Shown here: piece after piece, positions 9,005-16,160 of the stretch
How the letters are laid out: the number at the start of each line of letters is the position of its first letter
Numbering within the stretch: position 1 is the first letter of the stretch
Source of the DNA: RGIG5612 sp045546255
Lineage (GTDB): Bacteria > Bacillota > Clostridia > Lachnospirales > Lachnospiraceae
DNA length: 64,000 nucleotides
Direction: 5' to 3'
NCBI GenBank assembly: GCA_045546255.1
Contig: JAZQCK010000034.1
Location: 1 to 64,000, forward strand
Translations under genes and position numbers: made by a program
Notes under the pieces: generated by a model
What the model was told of the DNA's origin: nothing
The model's database searches: none
What the model saw: the letters and a program-made list of their open reading frames with translations, nothing else

Positions 9005-9718
9005 ATGACAGCATCGATCATCGCAAGCATCATTGTTGCGGCAATTTTAATCTTCTTTTTTGTTTGGGGATTCCATAGGGGATTCCTCAGGATATTGCTT
9101 ACAACCATGGCGCTGATCGTCACGGTCGTGGCAGCAGGCGTTCTGACCCCTTATGTTTCCAACTGGATGGAAGGGATGTTCATTGGAAAGAGCATTGATA
9201 AGAAGATTGGTACGTATCTGGAAGAGCACATCGATAACCCGGTCGTGAATCAGGTTGATGCAGCCCAGGAGATCGTGATCGACAAACTGCCGCTTCCAAA
9301 GTTCATGCGGAAAGACATCAGCGAGAAGAATACGGCGAGCGAGTATGCCTCCCTCCAGGTAAAAAGTTTCACACAGTATCTGAAGACGAGACTGGTAAAC
9401 ATTATTTTGAATATCATTGCGTTTGTTGTTCTGCTGATCGTGATCTATCTGGTGATCCGAATATTGCTGGGCATTTCGAAAGTGATCAGCCGGATTCCGG
9501 TCATCGGCGGGGTGAACCGCATTTTGGGTGCGGTCCTGGGATTGGCGGAAGGCCTGCTTGTGATCTGGTGCCTTTGTCTGATCGTGATGATGCTGGCCAG
9601 CACGCCGTTTGGCATGAAGGCGGTCGAAGTCATCAACGGAAACGGATTTTTGAAATTCTTCTATGACAACAACGGCATCATCCTCGGTGTGAACGCATTG
9701 TTTAAAGCGTTCCTGTAA
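9005..9718 (+). CDS. cvpA: CvpA family membrane protein
   Basis: A 237-residue integral membrane protein starting MTASIIASIIVAAILIFFFVWGFHRGF, the N-terminal CvpA signature split here only by function: hydrophobic helix then G-x-x-R-G-F. Further segments lie near residues 25-45, 130-155 and 175-200, with the family's IPVIGGVNRILGAVLG loop. CvpA proteins were first linked to colicin V production and purine regulation and are now tied to envelope homeostasis. A longer in-frame opening from 8726 overlaps the upstream gene and was not used. It ends the sirtuin run. Confidence 0.85.
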   Translation: MTASIIASIIVAAILIFFFVWGFHRGFLRILLTTMALIVTVVAAGVLTPYVSNWMEGMFIGKSIDKKIGTYLEEHIDNPVVNQVDAAQEIVIDKLPLPKFMRKDISEKNTASEYASLQVKSFTQYLKTRLVNIILNIIAFVVLLIVIYLVIRILLGISKVISRIPVIGGVNRILGAVLGLAEGLLVIWCLCLIVMMLASTPFGMKAVEVINGNGFLKFFYDNNGIILGVNALFKAFL

Positions 9719-9783
9719 GTTGTGACTGCTTAAACGCGTGCCATAGGAGTCACAACCCCCAAAAAGCTGCAAGCATTTAGTGG

Positions 9784-9812
9784 TTGACGTGGAAAAAGGC
9801 AATTGATATAAT
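9784..9812 (+). promoter_or_regulatory. Promoter of tRNA-Cys
   Basis: TTGACG (9784-9789), 17-bp spacer, TATAAT (9807-9812): close to consensus and 32 bp before the tRNA 5' end. Confidence 0.88.
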
Positions 9813-9844
9813 AATCGAGCGTTCAAAAAGCGCATACAATATAA

Positions 9845-9915
9845 GGCGACATAGCCAAGTGGTAAGGCGTGGGTCTGCAACACCCTGATCACCGGTTCAA
9901 ATCCGGTTCTCGCCT
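9845..9915 (+). tRNA. tRNA-Cys (GCA)
   Basis: A 71-nt cloverleaf with acceptor 5' strand GGCGACA, anticodon GCA at 9877-9879, and T arm ACCGG-TTCAAAT-CCGGT. CCA is not encoded. The acceptor 3' strand reads TCTCGCC, which leaves a C:C clash at pair 6:67, whereas the tRNA-end copies at 13.6, 22.8 and 29.6 kb read TGTCGCC and would pair fully. The 3' half therefore appears to have been replaced by an integration event. It is probably still functional but the mismatch is unusual. Confidence 0.93.
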
Positions 9916-9917
9916 CG
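9896..9917 (+). other. Attachment-site copy A (tRNA-Cys 3' end)
   Basis: Core TTCAAATCCGGTT followed by CTCGCCTCG inside the tRNA gene. It is the leftmost of the series of tRNA-Cys 3'-end copies that divide 9.9-36.4 kb. It differs from copies B-D by one base (C in place of G after GGTT). Confidence 0.75.
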
Positions 9918-9927
9918 GGTAATGAGG

Positions 9928-9970
9928 TCTCGAAAATCCTTTAAAATCAAGGGTTTTCGAGATTTTTTAT
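9928..9970 (+). terminator. Terminator after tRNA-Cys
   Basis: TCTCGAAAATCCTT (9928-9941) pairs with AAGGGTTTTCGAGA (9949-9962), then TTTTTT. The same terminator design, with altered stems, follows tRNA-end copies B, C, D and the decayed copy E. Confidence 0.88.
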
Positions 9971-10014
9971 TTGGATTAAAAGGGAAAATTATTGGGTGAC
10001 CTATGGGTGACTGA

Positions 10015-10248
10015 CTACATAATGGCCCTGAGACGCTCCAGAGAATCCAGATTTTTTATGTATTTGTCAGTCATCTGTGCCGTTGTGTGTCCAAGCAGAG
10101 CCTGAACGGTTTTAATATCATGGCACTTCCGGTAAGCGGCAGTTGCAGCGGTTGTTTTAAGGCTAAGTGTTTCGATCTGCCTTAAATCCGTAATTCTCGC
10201 GTACTTCGCGGCTTCTTTTATCCATTTTAACTTCGAGCTTTTGAATCT
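10015..10248 (-). pseudogene. C-terminal remnant of a tyrosine recombinase (integrase)
   Basis: About 77 codons on the minus strand, open from a stop just upstream of 10248 to TAG at 10015. The translation contains AAYRKCHDIKTVQALLGH and MTDKYIKNL, the C-terminal box of phage/ICE tyrosine recombinases with the conserved GH and the nucleophile Tyr. The preceding R-H-x-x-R arginine box is degraded (LKTTAATA in place of LRHTAATA) and the N-terminal two thirds are missing, so it cannot be active. It lies next to the tRNA-Cys 3' end, where such an integrase gene is expected. Confidence 0.85.
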
Positions 10249-10384
10249 TTAAAATCAAATTTGATTTTAACAGCATTAAAATACTATGTTATTAAGAGGA
10301 TGCAAACAAAAGGTACTCAAAAAAGAAATTAGCGAATTTGCTAAAATCAAAAAGATTGACTTTTGATTTTAAAAGTGATATTGT
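10249..10384 (+). promoter_or_regulatory. Palindromic operators and promoter of the first Fic gene
   Basis: A perfect 22-bp palindrome at 10249-10270 (core AAATCAAATTTGATTT) and an inverted repeat TAAAATCAAAA (10342-10352) / TTTTGATTTTA (10361-10371) repeat the same TTTGATTTT word. TTAGC (10329-10333) / GCTAA (10340-10344) is a further small palindrome. A likely promoter, TTGACT (10356-10361), 17 bp, TATTGT (10379-10384), lies under the right arm, so binding there would repress. Confidence 0.6.
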
Positions 10385-10407
10385 TTTCAAAAAGGAGGAG
10401 ATTTAAG

Positions 10408-11493
10408 ATGAGCGAGGCGTATAAAGCGGTAATGTTACCATTGGCAAGCGGACTTATTGACTATAAGTATTTTCTTGATGAATTAATTGTAGCGACATCG
10501 AAACTAGAAGTATACAAAGAAAAAATTAAAGACAGTAAAGTGAATAGTGATTGGTTTATGCCCACCTTGCAAATGAAAGAAGCTTTGGCATCGTCTTCCT
10601 TGGAAGGTACACAGGCAACGCTTGATGGAGTCTTAACAAATCAAACATTGCAGGCAACAGACAATCAGAATACAAACGAGGTCGATAACTATTCTAAGGC
10701 TACAGAGCTCGGAAGAAAAATATTATCAAGAGAAGATTTTTCCAATGGTTTTTTTTACGATATTCATTCTACCTTAATGGAAGGAAATGTTAGAAAGCCG
10801 GGATTGATAGGATCCTATCGTACGGAACAAAATTATATTGGGAAAAATGACAAATCGCATGCAATCACCTTTATTCCGCCGGAGCCGGAAGAAGTCCCTG
10901 ACCTGATGAGTAATTTGATTGATTATATTAATTCCCCAACAGATTCTTTTCAGCCGCTTATCAGGACCGCGATTATACACGCGCAATTTGAAACTATTCA
11001 TCCGTTTATGGATGGTAATGGTCGTGTTGGTCGTATGTTGATTCCGTTGTTTTTGTATGCTAATAAACAAATTGACTCACCCTATTTCTTTATTAGTGAG
11101 GCACTCGAACATGACAAAATCAAATATTACAATCTCTTGAATGAAACGCGGACTAAAGACAATTGGAACGACTGGATCAAATTTTTTCTTTCAACCGTTG
11201 CCAAACAGTGTGAAAAATATATTGGAATAATAAATGCAATAAACGTTTTATACGAGCAAGATCTTCAGCATGCAAGAGCTGTTATAAAGAATTCTAAGGT
11301 AGTTGATATTATTGACTCGCTCTATAGGTATCCGATAACAAATACCAAACTTATTGCCTCGGATACGAGAATTCCTATAGCTACGGTAAACAGACTAATT
11401 AATATGTTGATTGACAGTAAAATACTTTATTCCAACGGAAAGCGAAATCGAACACTTATATATGTGGAGTTGCTTGATATAATTAGAGGCTAA
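10408..11493 (+). CDS. Fic family protein (AMPylase-type), DNA-binding C-terminus
   Basis: A 361-residue Fic/DOC protein. The core motif HPFMDGNGRVGRM lies at 198-210, and the N-terminal inhibitory helix SSLEG at 63-67 carries the Glu that blocks ATP in self-inhibited Fic proteins. Residues from about 300 to the end look like a winged helix (IASDTRIPIATVNRLINMLIDSKIL). Fic proteins transfer AMP or related groups to protein hydroxyls. The start is fixed by AAAGGAGGAG 7 nt upstream. The gene is clearly more AT-rich than the flanking core genes, and it sits in the tRNA-Cys island. Autoregulation through the upstream palindromes is inferred. Confidence 0.9.
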   Translation: MSEAYKAVMLPLASGLIDYKYFLDELIVATSKLEVYKEKIKDSKVNSDWFMPTLQMKEALASSSLEGTQATLDGVLTNQTLQATDNQNTNEVDNYSKATELGRKILSREDFSNGFFYDIHSTLMEGNVRKPGLIGSYRTEQNYIGKNDKSHAITFIPPEPEEVPDLMSNLIDYINSPTDSFQPLIRTAIIHAQFETIHPFMDGNGRVGRMLIPLFLYANKQIDSPYFFISEALEHDKIKYYNLLNETRTKDNWNDWIKFFLSTVAKQCEKYIGIINAINVLYEQDLQHARAVIKNSKVVDIIDSLYRYPITNTKLIASDTRIPIATVNRLINMLIDSKILYSNGKRNRTLIYVELLDIIRG

Positions 11494-11574
11494 AGCCGGA
11501 AGGGAGGATACATGATTGATTCAACATAAAAAGAAAATACCACATTGACTGTTGGAGCAGTCTTTGTGGCATCT

Positions 11575-11718
11575 TCTCCGAGTATCTCTACTCATTAACC
11601 GTATGAGTATGATAATTCAACTCGGAGAGTTACGTCAAGCTTTTTTGGCTTTTGTTGTTTATTAATTCCGTCTCCGAGTATTTCTGCTCATTAACCGAAA
11701 ATAGAAATACCTCGGAGA
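11575..11718 (+). ncRNA. Two related stem-loops upstream of the DUF4417 gene
   Basis: A 27-nt unit occurs at 11575-11601 and again at 11671-11697 with two differences. Hairpin 1: TCTCCGAGT (11575-11583) with ACTCGGAGA (11620-11628), enclosing TACTCAT (11589-11595) with ATGAGTA (11603-11609). Hairpin 2: TCTCCGAG (11671-11678) with CTCGGAGA (11711-11718), continued by TATTTCT with AGAAATA across one bulged C. The stems differ but compensate, while the loop word CTCATTAACCG is kept. A further inverted repeat CAAAGCA/TGCTTTG follows at 11727-11757. Role unknown: cis-regulatory leader, small RNA or twin attenuator. Confidence 0.6.
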
Positions 11719-11826
11719 CTCAACCTCAAAGCAAAATATAAAAGACTCATTGCTTTGCTGTATGAGCACAAAGGAGGACAAAATGTTCTTTCTAATTATT
11801 TTAGTAATTACCGGAGGTATTTCATT

Positions 11827-12486
11827 ATGCGAACAAGAAAAACAATTTTAGATGATGGCTTTCAAGCATATCTGACTGAAGATGCTATTTTGGTTGGAAA
11901 GCCTGGAATTCCTGTGTTAATGAATTTGGACAATACCCAGATTCCAAAAGATTTGCTTCCATTTGGGAAAGCAAATACCTGTAGCAACAAACGTCAATAT
12001 GTGCATTTCTATCAATATGACAAAGAATTTTCACGTGTATTGACGGCTACTACAAAGTACCTTGATATCCTAAAACAATATGATGGGGTTATCACTCCTG
12101 ACTGTTCCATGCTTATCGGACAGGCTCCGTGCCTTCAGCAAACGAATACATACATGAATCGTGCAGTAGGTTTTTATTTGCAGAAGAATGGAATACCTGT
12201 AATACCGAATATCCGGTGGAGTGATGAATCGAGTTTTGAATACTGTTTTCTCGGAGTTCATCCAGGAACGATTGTCTGTATCAGCACTCATGGATGCATA
12301 ACTTCGAGGCAGGAACGAAAGCTTTTCAAAACTGGGTTGCATGCGATGCTGGAGACTCTTGAACCGTCGGCAGTTCTTGTACATGGGTTTATGCCAGATG
12401 AGATTTTTGGCGAATACACAAAACAGATCGCATTTCATCGTTATCCCAGTGAGTTTGAACGAACCCACAGGAAAGGCGGTGAATGA
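11827..12486 (+). CDS. DUF4417 domain protein
   Basis: A 219-residue protein matching the DUF4417 family carried on phages and integrative elements: a VHFYQYDKEF segment, the central YDGVITPDCSML block, IPVIPNIRWSD, a CISTHGC turn and VLVHGF near the end. Function is not established. The ATG is chosen for GGAGGT 8 nt upstream; an in-frame ATG at 11755 has no site and would run into the structured leader. The next gene begins 1 bp after its stop, so the pair is co-transcribed. Confidence 0.75.
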   Translation: MRTRKTILDDGFQAYLTEDAILVGKPGIPVLMNLDNTQIPKDLLPFGKANTCSNKRQYVHFYQYDKEFSRVLTATTKYLDILKQYDGVITPDCSMLIGQAPCLQQTNTYMNRAVGFYLQKNGIPVIPNIRWSDESSFEYCFLGVHPGTIVCISTHGCITSRQERKLFKTGLHAMLETLEPSAVLVHGFMPDEIFGEYTKQIAFHRYPSEFERTHRKGGE

Positions 12487-12487
12487 T

Positions 12488-12868
12488 ATGGGCACAGGGC
12501 TTAAAGGCGATTCAAAGTATTACCGAAGCATTGGACAGAATATTCTTCTTGCTAAATCTAAATATGGCTATAGCAATGGATACTTTGGTGAAAGCAGTCC
12601 CAGTACAGGTAGTAGAACACGGAACATATCGTCAGAAGATCCTAAAGCCACAGCAGTAGATTTCTATAATAAGGTGGCTTTCGGGGGGATTGAGGAAAAA
12701 TATAACGGCGGAAAGCTTAAAATAACTCAGATGGCTGACGGCACAGTTGTAACCTGGCGGGAAACATCTCATTCGGATGGAACGTCTGTCGTTGAAATCA
12801 ATATAAAGAACAGTTCTCATACCGGAGGGGTAAAAAAACAAAAAATACATTTCACGGAGGAAAAATAA
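12488..12868 (+). CDS. Small protein resembling a polymorphic-toxin C-terminal domain
   Basis: A 126-residue protein of uncertain family. The N-terminal half (MGTGLKGDSKYYRS and a Ser/Gly-rich stretch) looks flexible. The second half, DGTVVTWRETSHSDGTSVVEINI through VKKQKIHF, resembles short domains found at the ends of secreted polymorphic toxins. No signal peptide or delivery domain is present. Its stop codon touches the start of the next gene, the arrangement expected for a toxin and its immunity protein. Toxin activity is inference from shape and context only. Confidence 0.5.
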   Translation: MGTGLKGDSKYYRSIGQNILLAKSKYGYSNGYFGESSPSTGSRTRNISSEDPKATAVDFYNKVAFGGIEEKYNGGKLKITQMADGTVVTWRETSHSDGTSVVEINIKNSSHTGGVKKQKIHFTEEK

Positions 12869-13432
12869 ATGCAAAAAATAGACGTTTCTATAAAAAATAC
12901 AGGTGTTTTTCAAGAAATGCTTGGTAAAGAATTTATTAAATATCGTTGCGATCCATTTGTGTATACCCCCAGTGTATATGGAATAGTCGGTCTTTATATT
13001 GGGGACAAGACATATAAAATTACTTGCCTCCACCAATGTGTCGAACGATTCTATTCGAAAGAAGATGTCGCACTGTTCTCTGTTGAAGATGTTGGTAATA
13101 ATGAGATTACCACGATGATGGATGGTGGAGAAATGATTGATACCCCTATACAGGATTCAATTGCATTCATTGAGTTGGTCAATGACAAAGAAGTTGTGTG
13201 TCATGAGGGAGAGCAGAAGATGTTTGTAAGTACGAAGGGCATTATATTCCATCTGCAGCGCGGGGATGAGATCTCTTTTGAAATTGACACCTGGTTTTCT
13301 GAAATGATTACCATCAAACGAGGGTATAAGTTAATTGAACAATTTACCCCTATAGATGATTTTATGGAAGAATGGGAGGATAGTGAGGGATATACACCAG
13401 AATGTACCAGAGAGGTTATTACAATTCAATAA
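12869..13432 (+). CDS. Hypothetical protein, possible immunity partner
   Basis: A 187-residue acidic protein with alternating strands and no membrane segment or recognised motif. It begins immediately after the stop of the toxin-like gene, with ACGGAGG 8 nt before the ATG, so the two are translated together. Acidic, cysteine-poor single-domain proteins in this position often neutralise the upstream toxin, but no immunity family is recognised here. An imperfect hairpin at 13440-13463 follows and may end the message. Confidence 0.45.
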   Translation: MQKIDVSIKNTGVFQEMLGKEFIKYRCDPFVYTPSVYGIVGLYIGDKTYKITCLHQCVERFYSKEDVALFSVEDVGNNEITTMMDGGEMIDTPIQDSIAFIELVNDKEVVCHEGEQKMFVSTKGIIFHLQRGDEISFEIDTWFSEMITIKRGYKLIEQFTPIDDFMEEWEDSEGYTPECTREVITIQ

Positions 13433-13598
13433 TTCAGACAAGGGCCAGAGTAATCTGGCTCTTAGTAGTCTTTGGAATGGGATTGCTTGCTTGACATTGG
13501 CTGAGAAAATGCTTGAGGAGGGGGTCAGTAACGGGATCAGCGACACACACGGATCGCTCCCTTTCCTTTATTTTCAGGCTTTTTTGAAACCGGCAGCC

Positions 13599-13675
13599 TT
13601 CAAATCCGGTTGTCGCCTCGAGGTGAGAGATCCCGAGAAATGTTGAAAAATCAATGTTTTTCGGGATTTTCTTTG
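13599..13675 (+). other. Attachment-site copy B plus terminator
   Basis: TTCAAATCCGGTT then GTCGCCTCG (13599-13620) repeats the tRNA-Cys 3' end, and a terminator follows: ATCCCGA (13630-13636) with TCGGGAT (13661-13667), then TTTTCTTT. No tRNA 5' half precedes it. The gap 13433-13784 holds nothing else that I can identify. Confidence 0.8.
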
Positions 13676-13784
13676 CCCGTTATTTCCTGGGGCAGGGGGT
13701 GGACTAACGATTAAAGGATTTGCTAAACACGGAAGTTCCAGCTGTTACACGGAGTGAATGCAGAGACAAAGAAGCGGGAAAGCT

Positions 13785-14369
13785 TCATGTTTTATACTTT
13801 TGGGATAAATTGTCCATCGTCTGAAGGATGCCCTGCCCGAGCGGACGCTCCGGAAGAGTTTTTATAAAACTCAAATCAAGCTGTTTAGTCTGCCGGCTCA
13901 CAATCGAGAGTGCGCCGTTTAGAATAAACGTCAGATCGTCATAATCTTCTTTGGCTAATTTTCCTTTTTCAACTCCGATCACAGAAAGCCAGAATTGTTC
14001 CAGCATACTGTAAAAGTGACGTCGTAAGACAATAGAATCACTGGAAATGAAGAGACGGATCTTTTTCCACCGCGCTCCAAAAGAAATATACTCCAATGCC
14101 TCGCCTAAAGCATTATGGTTTTCGACGGGTAATTCAGAGTGGATGAGCGAGGGGATTTCAAAAAGCTTTTCATCATCAAGCGCATCAAATGCTAGAGAAT
14201 CCATCGAGTCATAATGATAATAAAAAGTGTTTGGATTTACACCTGCCTTTGCAGATAACTTCTTGACAGTTATTTGTTTGTATCCGTTTTCAGAAAGCAA
14301 CTCCCAAAAAGCCGATTTTAACCGTGCCTGTGCAGTTAGTTGGTCATTTACATATACCGGTCTGGCCAT
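13785..14369 (-). CDS. TetR/AcrR family transcriptional regulator
   Basis: A 194-residue repressor-type protein. The N-terminal helix-turn-helix (ITVKKLSAKAGVNPNTFYYHYDSMDSL, about residues 31-57) is typical of TetR; the remainder is an all-helical ligand domain. MARPVYVND is taken as start with GGAG upstream; an ATG at 14387 is the alternative. It is divergent from a LysR gene, and the intergenic region has a strong palindrome at 14420 that it may bind. Its ligand is unknown; it may control itself or the neighbouring catabolic operon. Confidence 0.85.
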   Translation of the reverse strand: MARPVYVNDQLTAQARLKSAFWELLSENGYKQITVKKLSAKAGVNPNTFYYHYDSMDSLAFDALDDEKLFEIPSLIHSELPVENHNALGEALEYISFGARWKKIRLFISSDSIVLRRHFYSMLEQFWLSVIGVEKGKLAKEDYDDLTFILNGALSIVSRQTKQLDLSFIKTLPERPLGQGILQTMDNLSQKYKT

Positions 14370-14419
14370 GATTCTCTTATCTCCCATCAAAATTAGATAA
14401 AAAAGCAAATTCCTCTATT

Positions 14420-14442
14420 TAATTAGATATACCATCTAATTA
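14420..14442. promoter_or_regulatory. Probable TetR operator
   Basis: Perfect inverted repeat TAATTAGAT (14420-14428) / ATCTAATTA (14434-14442) with a 5-bp centre, beside TATAAT (14441-14446). Another ATTAGAT half site lies at 14392, close to the TetR start. The size and position suit a TetR dimer site. Confidence 0.6.
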
Positions 14443-14548
14443 TAATAGAAGCAGTTAATACAGCTGTCAAGGCTATTGGGCCTGAGGTCGATTGAGGGGA
14501 GTATTGGGAAGAAAATAAAACTCAATCTGCAAAAGGGGGGAGACGGCT

Positions 14549-15424
14549 ATGACGCTGGATAGTATTATTTCATTTATCAAGGCCGCAGAGTATGGCAATT
14601 TTACCCGGGCTGCTACAGAACTGTATGTGACACAACAGACACTTAGCTATCAAATTGCAACTCTGGAGGAAGAACTGGGAGTAAAACTGTTTAATCGAGG
14701 GAAAAAACTTTCTCTGACTCCGGTTGGCGAAGATTGTCTATGGGAAGCCAAGGCGATAGAGGAACACTATCATCAGATGCTGAAAGTTGCAGATCTGGGC
14801 CGCAAGGGACTGGGAGGTGTGTTGCGTATCGGCGGACTTAATGTACTTGAAGCCCCGGTAATATCAAATTCCCTAAGTAAGTTCGCGGCGGATAATCCAA
14901 GGGTTAAAATAGATGTCAGAATTGACGCGCCGGAAAACATAGAGCATGAATTCAGCGCCGGGAAATTTGACGTCTGCTTTCTGGGAAGGAATGAATTTTC
15001 CAGGTTCAAAGATATTGAAGCATTCCAACTTCTTCAGAACCGAATTAAAATCATGGTACCGATTTATCACCCGTTGGCAGAAAAAGAGTCCGTCAGCTTG
15101 GAAGAATTTAAGGATGAACCTTTTGTTTTTCTTGCCAGAGAAATCGCAGCGGTTGGTGTTGATTACCAGATTTCACTTTGCAGACAATGCGGGTTTTCAC
15201 CGAAGATCGAGTATTGGGCAAAAAGCCGGGATGAACTGCGGCTTATGGTATCTCTTGGAAAAGGAATTGGGTTTTCCTTTACGCATGATCGGCCGAGTCC
15301 CTCTGTCAAAATGATTGATCTTAAAGAGGCAACGGATTATTTTGATGTATTCTGCATCTACTCCTCAAAAACAAAAAATCCTGCAACATTACAATTTATC
15401 AATACTCTGAAAAGCTTCATTTAA
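14549..15424 (+). CDS. LysR family transcriptional regulator
   Basis: A 291-residue LysR regulator. The N-terminal winged helix (FIKAAEYGNFTRAATELYVTQQTLSYQIATLEEELGVKLFNR, about residues 8-50) is canonical; the rest forms the two-lobed periplasmic-binding-like effector domain. AAAAGGGGGGAGA precedes the ATG. A terminator at 15449 separates it from the cupin operon it probably controls, as LysR genes usually lie next to their target. The effector is presumably the operon's substrate, which is unknown. Confidence 0.9.
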   Translation: MTLDSIISFIKAAEYGNFTRAATELYVTQQTLSYQIATLEEELGVKLFNRGKKLSLTPVGEDCLWEAKAIEEHYHQMLKVADLGRKGLGGVLRIGGLNVLEAPVISNSLSKFAADNPRVKIDVRIDAPENIEHEFSAGKFDVCFLGRNEFSRFKDIEAFQLLQNRIKIMVPIYHPLAEKESVSLEEFKDEPFVFLAREIAAVGVDYQISLCRQCGFSPKIEYWAKSRDELRLMVSLGKGIGFSFTHDRPSPSVKMIDLKEATDYFDVFCIYSSKTKNPATLQFINTLKSFI

Positions 15425-15448
15425 TAACAAAATAATGTTTCGTCAAAA

Positions 15449-15475
15449 AAGAGCCTATTCAGGCTCTTCTTTGTT
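15449..15475 (+). terminator. Terminator after the LysR gene
   Basis: AAGAGCCT (15449-15456) with AGGCTCTT (15461-15468), loop ATTC, then CTTTG. It implies a separate promoter for the operon that starts with the cupin gene; no convincing -35/-10 pair was identified in 15476-15594. Confidence 0.7.
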
Positions 15476-15594
15476 AGCACAAGATTCTTTTGTGCATCCT
15501 GCATCCCGCAAAAAAACACTCAGTTGGACGGTTGAACCACAGAGAGAATATGATTTCAATATCAAAAAACACAAAGAAAAAAGGAGGAAGTATT

Positions 15595-16125
15595 ATGCCG
15601 GATATTAGTAATTTAGGAGCTATTCAGCCAGCTGAATCAACACGTAAGTATCGTCGGATCGTAACAGCTATCTTGCCTGACAATAAGGAGATTATCGCTG
15701 AGGATGCCATTTGTCCGCACCGTGTAGTAAGCGGGATCGATACGATGGTTGCTACTGATTTCTGGAAAGAAGATGTAACCCCGGTAAAAAACCAGGGCGA
15801 CTATGTAGACAAAGTTGAGGGGTTCACTTTTTGTCCGGCTCCGCAGGGACAGCTTGTAAGGATCATAGAACTTCCGCCGCTGTCAACTTATGCTCCGGAA
15901 GATGCACCGCTTGATTTTCACAGAACCCCAACTTTGGATTACGGGGTCATTTTGGAAGGAGAGTGCTATCTGAATGTCGGAGAAGATGAGACGCTGGTTC
16001 ATGCAGGAGACGTTGTAATTCAAAGGGGAACAAATCATGCATGGACAAACCGGTCCGATAAACCGGTCCGTATCTTCTTTGTCATGGTAGGAGCAGAGCC
16101 GGTTCCGGGACTGGAGATATTCTAG
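15595..16125 (+). CDS. Cupin domain protein
   Basis: A 176-residue single-cupin protein. The C-terminal half carries the beta-barrel signatures: DYGVILEGECYLNVGEDETLVHAGDVVIQRGTNHAWTNRSDKPVRIFFVM. Most expected metal ligands of cupin motif 1 are replaced (no paired His), and one His remains in GTNHAW, so a metal enzyme role is uncertain. It could be an isomerase, hydrolase accessory or ligand-binding protein. AAAGGAGGAAG sets this start; an earlier in-frame ATG at 15490 has none. First gene of the operon to 22446. Confidence 0.8.
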   Translation: MPDISNLGAIQPAESTRKYRRIVTAILPDNKEIIAEDAICPHRVVSGIDTMVATDFWKEDVTPVKNQGDYVDKVEGFTFCPAPQGQLVRIIELPPLSTYAPEDAPLDFHRTPTLDYGVILEGECYLNVGEDETLVHAGDVVIQRGTNHAWTNRSDKPVRIFFVMVGAEPVPGLEIF

Positions 16126-16160
16126 AAACTATTTTGAATAACGAAAACAAGGAGGAAAAA

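Noticed and set aside
9047..9892. 281-codon open frame on the minus strand across cvpA and tRNA-Cys
   Set aside because: Antisense to cvpA and the tRNA gene, His/Gln/Asp-rich shadow composition, no ribosome site, no motif.
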